From Cladophialophora immunda (taxonomy: Eukaryota; Ascomycota; Eurotiomycetes; Chaetothyriales; Herpotrichiellaceae), in contig NW_015622542.1 of NCBI RefSeq assembly GCF_000835495.1, positions 4,114,485 through 4,178,484 of the forward strand: DNA of 64,000 bases, written 5' to 3'. The translations under genes and the position numbers were made by a program. The notes beneath the pieces are model-generated. The model made no database searches. It had not been told where the DNA came from and was given only the letters and a program-made list of their open reading frames with translations. Of the stretch, positions 21,645 to 34,937 are shown piece by piece (position 1 is the first letter of the stretch; each line of letters starts with the position of its first letter).

Positions 21645-24600
21645 GGTGGGAGATGGGGTGTATTGGGTCTGGGCAAGGAAGGACGGATAGATGTTGGATG
21701 AAGCAAAAAGTGACTGAGATCAGGTCTCGCTGAGATTGATATTGGGCAGGAGAGAAGGAAGATCTGGATGAAAGGTGAGGGTGTGTTCACAGTCTTAATA
21801 GTTTCGTTGTGATGAGGGAAGCTAGTCCATCATATGTATGGCCAGGACGCTGGGCTGCATGGGACGCCCCAAAACGCAGGTCCCTTGATATATAACAAAA
21901 ATTACCGCTTTGCCTGAATGGAGGATAGTGGGTGGCAGCAGGGGATCGGAGGCACAAGGGCTGCTCAGGACGCAAAAGTTCAACCGGGGGGTGCGTGCGT
22001 TCAACTCCACTCGCGAAGGCGTTGGAGCCACATGTTGCTGCGCTGCTGTCCAGGTTAGAGCGCGATCAAATGCCCTGCTCTTTTCCTGGTGCCAACCTGG
22101 TGGTGTCCAACCCATGACAATTCCAGGCCAGCCCACCAAGCCCTGGCCCTGCGAGGCGGCGACGCGGGACGACAGGGGGGGCGTGGTGGGAGGAGATGGA
22201 GGAGCGAGCAGAGAGCCAGGGATGTTTGACCGCCCCGGGCAGTGGCAGGGGTGCTGCGGCGGTCCTGACCAGGGTGTGGATAGCGCGGCCCACGCTGGTG
22301 GAAGAGGAGAGGAAGAGCGAGAAGTGGACGAGGTGGATAGGGCTGCGGACGAACGAGGAGGCGGGAGGAGACGGAAATAGTGATCGAAGGATGAATTTTG
22401 GGAAGAGACAGCAGAAGTGCAACGTCGTGGTGCTGCGCCCCTGCAACCCACCTAGCCCGAAACAGCTTAGGCCCTTGCTGCTCTGAATAGCGAAAGTCGG
22501 TCTGCACTCAGGCAGCGAGCGGCCACTTCGTTGCTCCCGACACTGTCCGCCCGCCTTTGTTTGGGTGGCCACTGGCCACTGGGTACTGGGCATTGAGTTC
22601 GCTGGGCACTTAGCTGGGCCCCCGTCTCTCTCCCCCCCCTTCCAAGTGCCCAAGGGCCCCCGAGTAGGTAGGTAATCACCAAAAGGGCCCTCCGGCATCG
22701 CGGAGCCCTAAGGAAACCCAAGCACCCAGCACCACAGCCTAGCTCCCTGGGTACGACAGCCTGCCCCCGAGAGCTCTCAAGCTCACAATTTTACGAGCAT
22801 GCGGGTGCATGCTCTCTGATGACCCGGACTCCCGTACTCGGTACCTATCCACTGTCCACCTGCCCACCGTACTTCGTGACCTGCCTTTCGTGGTCATTCT
22901 CTCGACGCACGAGCACTTTGGGGCACCCGGAACCAAAAACCTGCTCTTCCTCCTCCACCCGTGACCGCCAAACTGCGCTCCCCTTCACGGTCCTCGTCCT
23001 CAATCTCCCACCCCTTCTCACCAACCCCTCCACCACACCAACACACACTGATACTCTCGACATAACCTCCTCTAATCCTCCCGCTCATATTCCGCCCTGT
23101 GATTTCCCTCGCCTCTCGTTCCCTCTTCTCGTTTCATCCTGCCCTGCCTGGGCCCTGCCCTCTGGTTGTGCCGCGGTCGGTTACCAAAACAACCTGCCCC
23201 CCCCCTACCTCCCGTACGTATCCAACGAGAAGCGAATCCAAGCCCTTGAAGCCCTTACCTGTTTAGTCTCTCCCCCAGTCGCCTACGCCCACGAGGGCCC
23301 CGCTGAACATACTAAAGAACGAGCTTGGCGGCCGCATTGTTGACGAATTGAGCAATATCCCTCTTGATACGTACCGGGGGTTGTAACCGCCCTGCCAATC
23401 TGGCAGTCCATTTCGGCTTCAGAACGACAACAACTAGGGGGAAAAGGGCCCCTGGCTCATGGTCCATACCCATGTCTATTCCAGAAATCAGCCTCTGTTT
23501 TGCTACCTCCTGCCTTTTTCTGTACTGTTACTGTACATGTGCCTGGCCCTATGGCCCCCACGACATATTATTCCCCCAATGAACGAGATACCATACCGAA
23601 CCACGCAGGATACCGCGAAGCATACCTGAAGCTTTGCAGGAGCTATCTGGCTTGCTGACTCAATTGCTGCTAGCCCTAGCCGCGGTTGGCATTCCTATGG
23701 TACGAGGACTCTACTACTGTAATTGACAATACTCCGAGCATCATCTAATTACCCGACGTGCGGATAGACAGCAGTTCTTTCTAGGGCGCCTGCTGCTTCG
23801 AGCGGCCACCTCGCAATCCGCAATACGCAACGCAGATGTGCGCGGTGTCCAGTATTTGCCGGGAAAAGCCGCAATCCCGGGCGCACCCTTGTGTGTCGGC
23901 GTGACGATGACATTTGGGGTATTGGATTCGACGCTCCGAAATGAAATTGATGCTCCAAACCGCCTCCGAGGGCGATCCCGGATCTCCAATGCACAATTCT
24001 CGAATTGCTACAACGGCCGTCCACAAATCCTCTCTCGTGCACGCAGTTTACGGAAACTACAATCTACTCGTACAGTAGCAGCTGCCTGAAAACATTGGCA
24101 ATGACATAATTGCCTCAGTCGACGAGACATTGTTGCCAAATAGGCTTTCCCCAGGGTTGCCTGGCCTGATGATTAATGGCGTAGTCCCGAGGAGTCGTCG
24201 TGTCACTTGTCTGGTGCTTGTCTCTGTCCATTATTTGATCATTCAGCAAAACCGTTGCCACCAGACGTCCACCTATGTCAGCCTCGACACATTACAGGAG
24301 GGAGCATCTAGATCCAAGACTCGGGCGTCCTATTCACCCCTCATGTTAAAGGCATCGACTTGCGATACTCCCAACAATTGGCTGGCGGGCCCGCCTCGCC
24401 ACTACCTCCTCTGCTTCTACAGACTTCCTCTTTGACTCGAAAGCTCCATTTTCAGGCTACCCGAGAGTCACCATGAGTGTCGGTGGCATGACCTCACAGC
24501 ATAGTTTTTGATATCTGAGAACGAAGATCCATGCATCATTAGGTAAGTGGCCTCCTAATTTCCCGCGGGCCCCAGCCATGTCGAAAGGTGCCGACTAGTT

Positions 24601-24675
24601 CTGGACCGCCAGTCGCCATTCCCCAGCCACCACAGTTTCATCCTTTCTTTGGATCGATATTCCCCGGCATTCAAC
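21645..24675. other. 3-kb gene-poor region upstream of the bZIP gene
   Basis: This contains the presumed bZIP promoter and long leader. Open frames (for example plus 22819-23343) are Pro/Ser/Thr-rich and look like pyrimidine-rich non-coding sequence. A 26-codon protein-like stretch around 23306-23383 has no partner exon that I can find. No RNA genes or mobile elements are recognised. Confidence 0.45.
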
Positions 24676-25696
24676 CTATGGCCGTGGTTGCCATTTAGAG
24701 CGTGGCTGCGGCGAATGGGTGACTGCGCCCCCGCTACTAAAGGCGGTTATTTCAAATACTCTAATGTTCGGCCTCGAGACTTTCCAGCTGGGGCTGTTCA
24801 ACTTTAGTACCCGGTACACCGGATCATATCCCCCTGGGCACGAAAAACGCCAGCTTTGAATTAGATTGCCGGCGGTCTTCTGGTTGTCGTGGTCCTGACT
24901 TGGGAGAGACGTGACCAGTTCACAGGGTATGTTCAATAAGCCACCGTCCAGGGTACCAAATACCGAGTTGCTCAGCCGGAACCGCACCTTCATGACCAGT
25001 CGTTCCTGCTCTATTGGGCCATGGCGACACTCGGATGACCGTGATGGGGCGCCAATAAGATAGGTCAACGAATCCATCTCAGCCCTAAAATATCGACCTG
25101 CCGGATTCAGAAATTCACGCTCTGCCGCTAGCTCCACGATCATTGGTTTCCAGGGAGGTGGTACCGGGACCGTTCTGTAGCTGCTCAGATGTGGGGACAA
25201 GGTGGTATGGCCTTATCAAAAGGACATTCTCCAGATTCCTCAACGTTACATGGCTGTGCGGCTGGAATAAGGTAAAAACCGGAGCCTTCAATCTTCAGAA
25301 TGAGGTGGTCAGAGGTGTGGACCCTCGAAAAGGTGCTGTGTCATCCACCATGGGTATGGGCAGGTGGCCAGTGGTTGGGACATGACTCCAGCATTTCAGA
25401 TGTCTATGCTTTGATTCAAAGCAGCAATGGGTTGGCAACCAGGTTAAGAGCGGCGTCCACCCGAACGAGATGTGGTCATCTGTCTTGAAACGAAACTGCG
25501 AAATTACAACTGGCACGCTGGGGTTGTTCTGTCGGCCGTTCATGCACGACATTAATAAGGGTGCTTGAACGTAGCTTGACGCTGTTTCCATGCAACGTCC
25601 AGCGCAGTCAATCAAGCTACAGGTCTCAGGAGGTATGAGAAACGGCGTCAGACCAATGTTCCAGAGACAGGAAGCCATTGGCCATAGGAAACGCAT
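24676..25696 (-). CDS. Candidate three-exon gene, unknown protein (possibly secreted)
   Basis: I do not recognise this protein. Three protein-like segments in different frames join with canonical GT-AG sites in correct phase: exons 25461-25696, 25250-25335 and 24676-25127, with introns 25336-25460 (125 bp, gtggac...acacag) and 25128-25249 (122 bp, gtaacg...gctag), giving 257 aa. The start MRFLWPMASCLWNIGLTPFL resembles a signal peptide and is followed by several cysteines (TCSLIDCAGRCM). Other segments are FRFKTDDHISFG, then SDHLILKIEGSGFYLIPA, AEREFLNPAGRYFRAEMDSL and MKVRFRLSNSVFGTLDGG. The donor sites are weak, both introns are longer than neighbours', and I chose junctions to keep the frame, so the model is partly self-selected. 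A gene relic is the alternative. Confidence 0.35.
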
Positions 25697-28600
25697 AATT
25701 AATTAAGCAGGAACATGGCCCTGTACCCACCCCCCACCTCCCGACTTCCAGATTGAGCAACGAGACCCCGTCGGTAATATTGCGGTTTTCCGCCAATCAG
25801 AAGATGAATATCCCGTCAGCCTTAAGGGGAGGACCCAGTACCGAAAACAGCTCGAAGGATCATTACCGTTTGACCCTGTCCTGACCAGGCCGCCAAACCC
25901 TTTGCGGTATTCGGGGGCGAGTCTAAGTACGCCTCAAGCGTCTGAAGCGTGCCAGCTGTAGCCAGCGGTCAACCAGCGGACCAGCGCCACGGGGCTCCCG
26001 CAGCGATTAGCAATTGACCTAGTGCCAGCGCCAACGCAACGATCGCCCACCCTGCATCGCCTTCACGAATGGCTGACAAAGGAAACCAAAAATAAAGGAC
26101 CTCCAAGGTAGGTGTCGTGTCGATCCTTTGGTGGCACCCCCAGCGATCAGGTCAACAGCCGTTGGGCTGAGCCACCAATCATGGAGCAAAGCGGTGGCCC
26201 AGCTTTCCACACCATACCCTGGAGGTACCCTTTATAGCGAGCGATTTGCACGGCCACAGTCCCTCGTATATCCCTAATCGTGTAGTCGCGAGGGCGAAAA
26301 TTGCTCGTTGAGTGTGTCCGAAACGCATCGCTCGAGGTATAGAGTTCGAGGGGAGGTCCTTGTAACACCGCAGGCGCTTTGGCGACTTTCCAGAAGCAGA
26401 ACGAAGAAGCTTGGTACGGTACCAATACACAACAACCGTTCTTTGGCTAGTACCTCGACTGGTCGAGGAGATCACCCTAGCGTCAGACCTTCTACAGACT
26501 GCGCCAAACCCTTTTTGGTAGCAGGCGTGGATATTGTCATTGGCTCGTTCATAAGCGTGCCCCATCCGCCCCACATCTATCGCTGTCACTACCAATCTTT
26601 ACCGGCCCCCAAGTTAGTCCCGGTGCAGGTCGACAAATACAAGATTTCCCGGCAGAAGTGCCGAAGTCATTGGAGACTTCGATCCTGGGCACCCCGCCCT
26701 AGCAGCCTCCAGATCCACATCCACCACCAAGGCAGGGCCTTTGCTATGATTTGGACCCATCAGGATATGACTTGCTTCGCTTACCACTTGGTGTATTTGC
26801 CCAGGGCCCTGGTGTCATTCGTCCACGGGTCCGCCCCTGCCCTCCCTCTCCTCGTCTTGCGCGTTCGTTACGGCCTTAGGCCCTTTATTCCCCCCCCCTC
26901 CCCTTCTCACGCACTTCCTGGATAGGGCCGTTTGGGGCTTGCCGTTGTGGCTGTTTTGGGTAGCCCATCCACCAATCCCAGCTCTGGTTTCCCGCGTCTC
27001 GCACTAAAGTACGCACCCTGTCGCGAAGGCCGGGTCGGTAGTAGTGGTAGGGATCGTTTCCATGGCGTTTTTGGCACAATTCGCTTCGTTCCCTGCGATA
27101 GGTGCTTTTTTCCTCCGCCCGAATCAACGTCTTGGGGGTTTCAACAGCTAAGGTTCCCTCGTAGTGTCCGTAGTGCCTACGAGTAGCAAACATCCAGTGG
27201 TCGCCGTGAGTTAGTACCTCGTAGTAGTACAGCTGCCCCAAGGTTTACCCTTCTTTTGTTGTTTCCTGCACTACGCGCTGTCTGTAACCAGGCTGAAGGA
27301 ATCCAGGAGTGTTTCACCACGGCCGTAGGGCAACGGATTAGCTACATACACAGCTCCTACTACTGTGGCCAGGAACCTTGCACAGAGCATGTCGTGCGAA
27401 GGACTCGGAAGTGGGCAGGCGTAGTCGTCGATGCCGCCTCAACCTAGTCCTCGTTGCTCCCCCGGGCCCTGTTTACCGACGGGAACCCTGCCCTTGTTAC
27501 AGATTTGATGTTTGTTGTTGTTGTTGTTGTTGTTGTTGTTTGTTCTGTATCGTCGTTAATTGCTTCCAGAAGCCCCGTCCCCCTTCCTTCCCCGATACAA
27601 GACCTGTCTGGGATCAGTCTTTTTCCACGCCCCTTGCTTGCTTGCTTGCGTTTTTCTTCCCCGGATGCGCGCTACGAAACATGGCTCAGATAAACGGCCC
27701 TGGTACGTACCTGGGTCCTAAGGGAAACTCCCCCCCAAAATTATTTGCAATATAATTAAGGGGGCCCGGCGGCTTTTCTGGTGATCGCCGAAATTTGATG
27801 CTCTCTCGTCCTGCAAAAGAAATCGAGATGGGCGGCAGTTGTTGTTCAGCAATTGTCCCCAGCGACCCCCTTTCCTTGCCCTGCCTTGCCGTGCTTTCCT
27901 AGACACCGAATTGAAACCAACCTCTCCCCCTTCCTCCCCCGGGTCTCGGTATCCTCCCTGCTGTTCATCCCCGAGCTTTAGGTCGGCGACGTCGGTGGGC
28001 GGAGGGGCGGAGGTGGCGACAATCGCCGGCATTTGGAATACGGGCAGTAAACCTCTCAGTCCATCAACTGCGTACTGGCGTACATGTTCCCCTACGATAA
28101 TCGCCATTTGGCTTCCCTGGTTTCTGTCGACTCATCACCACTGTGGCCAAGGCAAATCCTCAGGCAAAGCCGCCCCCAGAGGCTGAAAAGTTACGTGTCC
28201 TCCATTTTCCCTCCAATATCGCCCGATCAGCTCTATACGCGGTGGATGTTGGTCTCGAAGGAGTGTTCCACCCCTCCCTCAACTATCTGTCTAGCTTGAA
28301 GAGGTGTGTGTGTAAACTCCTCACCCTACCCCAACCACTTGCGCCTTTCACGTCTCGTGTCGGCACTGTAGATCTGCCACAAAGGCATCTGCGACATACC
28401 CTTCGCCCCCCCTTCTCTTCTGATCCAAGCTGGTTGCCACTTGGGACAGGATTACCTATCCCTCTCTGTCAATCAATGTGAGTGATCAATTGCCATGACG
28501 AGGGGCCAATCACCGCTTTTGGCCCCTTGAGAGTCTGCCCTACGGGCGTAATGGACACACTCCCTTTGATTGGGAGACTCTCTGACATAATCCTCCACGC

Positions 28601-31503
28601 AAAAAGGGCTCGGTTGAAAGAACGGGTATGACCAGTGAGCAGAACCCCTCCCCCCCTTGTGTTAAAGAGGCAATAACCCCCCAAGACCTAGGCGTTCGAA
28701 AGGCACCGTTGTCATCCTGGGTGAATGGAACCGTGTCAATCGAGAAAGGTAAAAGGGGGGAGCTCGTCGTAGGGCTAGAACGGGTCTGGGGCGCGCACGC
28801 TGGTTGACTCGGGCCCCAAACTCCCGTGTCATATCTGAAATGATCCTTCGAAACGCAATGCGCGGTTGATCGCTCTCCAAGGAAAATCCCAACCCTTTAG
28901 CCCTGCCCAAGGGCAAGCAAATTAGTGATCAGCAAAAGTCCTTTCCATCCTCGTTCCGGCCTTATGTCAGCCCGTCGGGAATGTACTGGTGGTGCTGTCT
29001 CCAAGGACTCCAACAGTTTGGGTGCGGCCGTTGCAGGCATCCTGCCTGCTCGTCCTCCAAGGATCCCCCCCTCCATTGCACATGTCCGTCTGCATGCAGG
29101 GCGGGCGGACACCACTGGTGCGCGCTTTGGTTGGCTCCCCAGCTCCTTGGACGGAGAAACGCATTCGCTTCCCTCTGATGCATGGACGGGGGAGAACGAA
29201 AGGGAGTCTTCGAATGTTCTCGACGATCCTTCCTAGACGCAAAGCTTCTGGGCTCCCTGAACGCCATGGATGGGCTGGTTTGCAACCGATACAGGACCTG
29301 CAGCATTCCAAACACGCCAATGCGATGGGGATCAGTGTCCCGGATTCCGACGATCGAGAGATTTGAACAATGGGATGTGCCGGTTGTCACGAACTGGACG
29401 GCAGAGAAAGTTGTTGATTGCAGCATGTCTGCCTGGCACACATGCGCCAGGCGTTTGAGTGATTGCCGCAAAGGGTCAATTACTTTGATGAAATGGTTGG
29501 TTTTGCCACCGGCCAGAAACATTCTCGTCGTGCATCAGGTCCAGATTTCTCAACCTGCCCCTTGTAGGTCAATTTGGTTTTGGTGGTCCAGAACCCAGTC
29601 TCGTGCCTAAAGTGAATCCTTCCAAGCACGCGAGACTGTGGGAAGCGAGAACACTTCGACTGCATCAACACTTCCACCTGGGCGATACGCTGTGCCACAT
29701 GTCTTCCATGTTGATATGTGCATGCAGTGAAAAGGGGGTGGGAAGAGACATTGAGCTTCCCTCGAAAGACACAGGACCCGTGGGCTTCCACTCGGCAGTA
29801 GTTCTTTGCCGGTTTCTTGCAACACAATTGGCCCGATCTCCAGTCTAGCCATCTTCATTGGCCCTCCTGCACACACTTCCCTTCACTCCCAACCTTCTGC
29901 AGTTCCGAAACCGCTCCGGCAAAGGGGGATTTGGTGCCAAGTGAGTGATGATTTCCCACGAGAAAAGTAACCGCCTATTGAAACCCAACGACTGATAACG
30001 GAACCTAGTACTCCTTACCTAATTCGAGCGTGGTATAGGTCGCGCAGAAGGCGCGTATGCCGGCTGCATACGTGCCTGAGGCTGCCTTCGCAAAGGAGTG
30101 AAGTTGACAATCGCCCTGCGACTGACCCAGTGGAACTGACTTTCACATGGTCCAGCGACTTTCCATCTATCGTTCGTGCGGATTGCGAACGGCTCCTTGG
30201 CAGAAGTCCTGCGCAACGGGCTTCGTCGTTCGACCATCATGGAAAAGGGGGTATTAGGCCATCGCCTTGAACTCTCTTCGTCTCGGTGGATTGAAAGAAC
30301 GAGGGAATACACCCAAGGCGGTATCCCAGCAAACTATCTTCCTCAACACTTCCGCTACAGGACATTGCATGGAGATTGTGTGGATAGGGGGTATAGTGTT
30401 GCGAGACTGACACCCAGTAGGTAGAGCCTGAAGGCAATCAGTCCAAGTTTCTGTCTCTCCCCCACACCCTCAACCCTCTCTCTCGATGCGTTGCCGTCCA
30501 CATGGTCGGATGGAAAGACCACTAATATTTGTGTTTTCTTGTTTTCAGGCCTTCTTTGGCAGGCAACCTAAACGCAGTTGTCGCAAGATCCTGAAGAATA
30601 TGGATATTTTCCAAGATATGTTCGGAGTATTCCATTGTCCGGCAGGTTACCAACGTCGTCATAAAAGTCTCCGTGGAACGCCTGAAGGCTGTGTGGCCTG
30701 TCGTCACTGGCTTTGGATAGAGACCACAATCGCACTAAGGCCTAATCGCAACAGTCTTTCGAGGGCAATCCCAAAAGCAAGGCCGAGACATAACAATACC
30801 TAGGGCCGCAGGGGGAGGCCGTGGCCGGGCTGCCTTGATACAACATCTGCATGTGCGAAACATAATGGAGCAAGGAAGGGAGCAGAAGACAAGCAAGAGG
30901 TGTCGTGGCAAATAGGCCAATGCATTGCTGCCTCGCTCTGTTCTGCGAGACTAGGGCAAGCAAGGATACCGCGACGGTAATCGCGGTGCGGAAAAAGAAA
31001 CAACAAAGTGCCCCCTACTGTGAGGGATAGCGAACCATGGACAGCTTGACTTCTGCCGGCCTCTCAGGGACAAGAGTGTTGTAGGCGGACGACTGGAGAG
31101 ATAGTTGGCCATGGAATTCCAGTGAGAGATACAACAGGGTCAGCTTCGACAGTTCCTGGGAGATCAACTGCGTGCTCTGTAGGTAAAATATACTGTGTTC
31201 AAGCAATAACGATGGCGCAGGAGGGAGCAGGAGAGGAACAGCTCGACAGGTTTCCCCGCCTTCTCTCCGCAACAACTAGTGAGTTTTTCCGGCGGAGATA
31301 ATCCGTCCCGGCCTCTTCCCTCCAGATTCTCCATCCTCCAGCCTGCGCTGCAACCTCCCCCTCTCTTTTCTCTCTTATTTCCGCAATCTCATCAGTACAC
31401 CAGCCTCGCCTCACGGTCCATCGCGGAAATATCTCCACGCCTATCCACTGCCCTGTCAACCCTCTCACGAAGCTCTGTTGTAGGGGAAGAACTCAAAAAT
31501 ATC
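25697..31503. other. 5.8-kb gene-poor region upstream of the Zn2Cys6 gene
   Basis: No gene that I can support. Chance open frames up to about 205 codons lack domain character. It includes the presumed promoter and pyrimidine-rich leader of the Zn2Cys6 gene at the right end (CT-rich 31350-31400). A GTT microsatellite is listed separately. No transposon or RNA gene is recognised. Confidence 0.5.
27511..27544. repeat. GTT trinucleotide microsatellite
   Basis: About ten tandem GTT units in non-coding sequence. Confidence 0.9.
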
Positions 31504-34089
31504 ATGGTCTCTTCCAGTGTCGCTACTGGCACTGGTACCGCTTCCGATGCCTCCCCTCCCCAAACCAATGGACATGGCGAAAAACGCAAAGCCGAAGCTG
31601 ACCCAACACCGGAGAAACAATCACACACGAGGTCAAAAAGGAACAGATATATCTCGATCGCGTGGTAGGACCCCAGGGGAAACAATACCAAAGAGATATG
31701 AGATGACTGAGTATGCTGACATTGGGTTCTGTCGATGAAACAGCAATGAGTGCAAGCGGTGAGTGGCTCTCTCTGTCGTCCGCCTTTTCCATCATCGAAA
31801 TAGAAGCTGACGCTTTGGCAACTGCAGGCGCAAAATAAAATGTAATGGGAACACCCCGTGCCAGAGATGCGGCAATTTGAATCTCGAGTGCATCTATGCG
31901 CCGAACTGTTGCACGAACTCGCTCAAGGACTCTGTGTGGGTGTTTTCCCTTTAGATCAGCTGAAGGCGCCATCACTTTTTTTCTCTACTGACCTTCGGAG
32001 CAGGGAGTTCAACCAGATGCGCGACCACATCGCTGCACTCCAAGAGCAGGTCAATGACCTGTACGCCAGCCTGAACGAACTACGAAGCAGATCCGACATC
32101 GCGTATTCGGCTGCCATCGACCCGCAATTCTCCCACGATGGCTCAAACCGATCCATGTCCATGTCGGCGTCGCGTACGCTACCGCCCCTCATCTCGCCGA
32201 AAAGAGCTCAGCCCAAGGCTTTGCCTCAATTTCACGGCCCGACAAGCACAGTGTATGGATTGGATGTGGCAAAATCTTCCCTTCAGACCATGGGGATTAC
32301 ACACAGTGCCGCGGATGACGGAATGATGTCTCGCGATCGAAGCCGGGCAGCATCACCTATCATGATGCTCCCACCTCATCCTAGCAAAGACCCACTCTGG
32401 CTAATTGACCATTCCGAAGTGGTTCGTCTGTGTCGAGTTTATGAGGAAGAAATTGGCATAATGTACCCGGTGGTGGACATCGACAAGGTACTGAAGCAAG
32501 CAAACTCATTGTACAAGTTCATTGCGGCATCCCTGAGAACTGGGTTGGGCCAACCCGGGCTCCCAGGCGCAGACACATTCGACGATGAGGAGACCACCGT
32601 TTTGAAGATGGTTCTTGCTATAACGTTGACGGTCGAAGGACACGGTCGCAGCGAGTTGGGCCAGAGATTCTTTGACGCGGCGAAACCGGCGACGGATCTG
32701 AAGTTGGTTACCGCACTGGATATCAAGTCCGTCGTTTTGACGGTGTTGACGGTAAGAAGAAACCCGTTGTGCTACTCATGCCACGCAATCTGACTCCCAT
32801 CAACAGGCCACCTTCTACTTCCAAAAGGATGAAGAGGCACAGGCCTGGCGATTCATTGGCATCGCAGCTCGCATGTGCATAGAAATGGGTCTCCACCGAA
32901 AGGACTCTTTGCTCAAATCCTTTACGAATGAAGCCGAGTATCAGCAAGCCATCCGTATCTTCTGGACGGTCTATGCGCTCGATCGGCGTTGGAGCTTTGG
33001 CACAGGGATGCCATTTGCACTGCAAGATGCAGACATTGATCCCGCACTACCTGAACCGGTAAGTTATCTCAGCCCATTTCCAAGATCCTTATTGACCCGC
33101 AGTAGGACGAGAGTCATCCATATTTGAAACACATTACCAAGTACAACCAAATTGCTACCAAGGTCTGGTACCACAACCTTGCGTACGAAGCTGGGCAGAA
33201 CACGAAGAAAGACGAGATTGGGTTTTTGGATTACCAGATCCTGCAGTGGTACGCCCAGTTACCAGAATCATTGCAATTCAACAATCGAGACCTTGCCAGA
33301 GAGAATGAAATACCCGGCCGCGGGGTGCGCCGCCTCCGACTCCTGATGTATTTGCGTAAGAACCAGGCACGAATCTCCATCTACCGTCCCATCCTTCATT
33401 CCGCCACTAGCATTATGGAGAACCGACATTACGCTCAGAATGTGATTGACGTGGCTAAGGACACTATCAACACCTTGACGGCAGTCAACCAGATGTCTGA
33501 TATTTACAAGACCCAGCAAGTGCTGTACAACTACTTCCTAGTCCAGGCTCTCGCTGTGCTGTTCCTGTCCGTGGCCCACGCTCCGGCTGTCTTTTGTTCC
33601 CAGACCAGACAGGAGTTTTACGCCGCGATTGAGATAGTAAAGGGCTTCAGCACTAAATCCCACGTGTCCAAACGACTATGGCGGACCATTCGGGGGTTGA
33701 AGGATATGGGAGACAAGATCGGTCTCCTGGCTCGCGGCGGCAACGGCATGAGTGATGCTGAACAGGACGCTCACTCAGATGCCGCAATGGCAATGGCTGG
33801 GCTTGCCGGTCATAAGGTTGATTACCAACAGCCGTATGGCAATTCGAATTCGAACCAGGCGAATGGAGGCCAAAATCAGCAAGAGTTAGGAGTTAGCCCG
33901 GACGATGCACTGCAGATCACGAATGAGTTGTCCAGTCTGTTTGAACTGGCAGGTGGTTACGGAGCGACGACGCCAGGGCCGGACACGTTCAACTTTGTGG
34001 GCGCGAACGGGGAAATCAGCATGGCGGAAGGATTCAATGCTCTTGGGAATGAGCCGGAATTTGCCAGGATTATGAACGAGTTGTTTTGA
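31504..34089 (+). CDS. Zn2Cys6 transcription factor with fungal-specific middle-homology domain
   Basis: Nuclear DNA-binding regulator; target genes unknown. Six exons are supported by splice sites and continuity: 31504-31664, 31744-31758, 31828-31935, 32004-32751, 32807-33058 and 33106-34089, giving 755 aa. The zinc cluster (residues 54-81) is C-NE-C-KRRKIK-C-NGNTP-C-QR-C-GNLNLE-C, exact CX2CX6CX5CX2CX6C. It is split by two introns so that a 15-nt exon encodes most of N-E-C-K-R. A likely coiled coil follows (MRDHIAALQEQVNDLYASLNELRS). The fungal_trans core spans about 345-430, with ARMCIEMGLHRKD and MPFALQDADIDPALPEP. The C-terminus is Gln/Asn-rich and acidic. Intron 3 uses gtgggt and reaches cag at 32003 in phase 2. 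An in-frame non-ATG extension upstream is ignored. No cluster partners are visible nearby. Confidence 0.88.
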
Positions 34090-34937
34090 GAGTTAGCAGT
34101 CTGGTGACACTAGCAGAAGAGTCTAGTGTCAATGAAACAATCCTAGGATATCATGATGAATGGACAAGCAAGAAATTACATGCTATTCTATCAAGTTGTC
34201 CTCAAGCACTGGACCATCAGGGACATTGGGCTTGCTCTTTAATCACATGACCGTGCGCCAAGCCCGCTGGTGTCGCGACTGATTGGTCATGATTGGACTT
34301 CACTGCGACGTCCACTTCGCTCTCGGGCGCATGTCAAAAGTGCGGCCGTGGAATTCATATCCAGCTATCCTCCACCTATCACTCCTTTGTGAGTCCACAG
34401 ACAAGACTTGGGACCAACTTCCACCTCGAGCACGCGGATTTGTGCACGTTGCCACATCAAAGGCAGCCCCGGTTGCTCTTTGTATGAATTCACCGCCTGC
34501 CTATCCTTGCTCCTGAGTCAACACAGCCCACCGAGCGACCCTCTGAGTTGATCTGCCCCTCTACCGTCCATATCAACCCCTGAAACTCCTAGGACGCCGA
34601 CAGCGAAAACAATTGAGCGACGTCTGGTGCCGAGAATCGACGGAAATAGTGCAATCCTCCTCCATGTCGCCCACGATTTCCATCTCTCTCCTCTCCTGAC
34701 CCCTCCCACCCCGCGCCAGAATACTCCTTCATCTTCTCGTCATCTTACCTTCCACCAGGAAGCTAAGTCCTCACAGACAGAAGATTCTCTATTGAACGCA
34801 ACTCTTATCCCAATCTGTCTGCCGAACAAGCCTCCGCCCTGGCCGCTGGCCTGGACAGGCTCGAAATTGCTTCTGAGTACTCTGAATCCCTTTACTACCA
34901 GCAGTTTACCAGCTCCTCCGCCACGCTCTCCAACGCA
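34090..34937. other. Intergenic, Zn2Cys6 gene to CK2-beta gene
   Basis: This 848-bp stretch contains the 3' flank of the transcription factor and a pyrimidine-rich leader (about 34680-34730) upstream of the kinase subunit gene. An overlapping frame starting at 34627 runs past the CK2-beta start in a different frame and is not supported. Confidence 0.5.

Noticed and set aside
23306..23383. Protein-like 26-codon stretch (LKNELGGRIVDELSNIPLDT)
   Set aside because: Too short, no start or partner exon with phased splice sites found; may be chance.
26330..26370. Sequence gttcgagggg resembling a tRNA B box
   Set aside because: No A box at the right distance and no acceptor-stem pairing that I could form by eye.
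26308..26925. 205-codon open frame on the plus strand
   Set aside because: No domain, no neighbouring exons, composition as in adjacent non-coding DNA.
28962..29522. 186-codon open frame on the minus strand
   Set aside because: Overlaps similar-length frames on both strands; no conserved motif visible.
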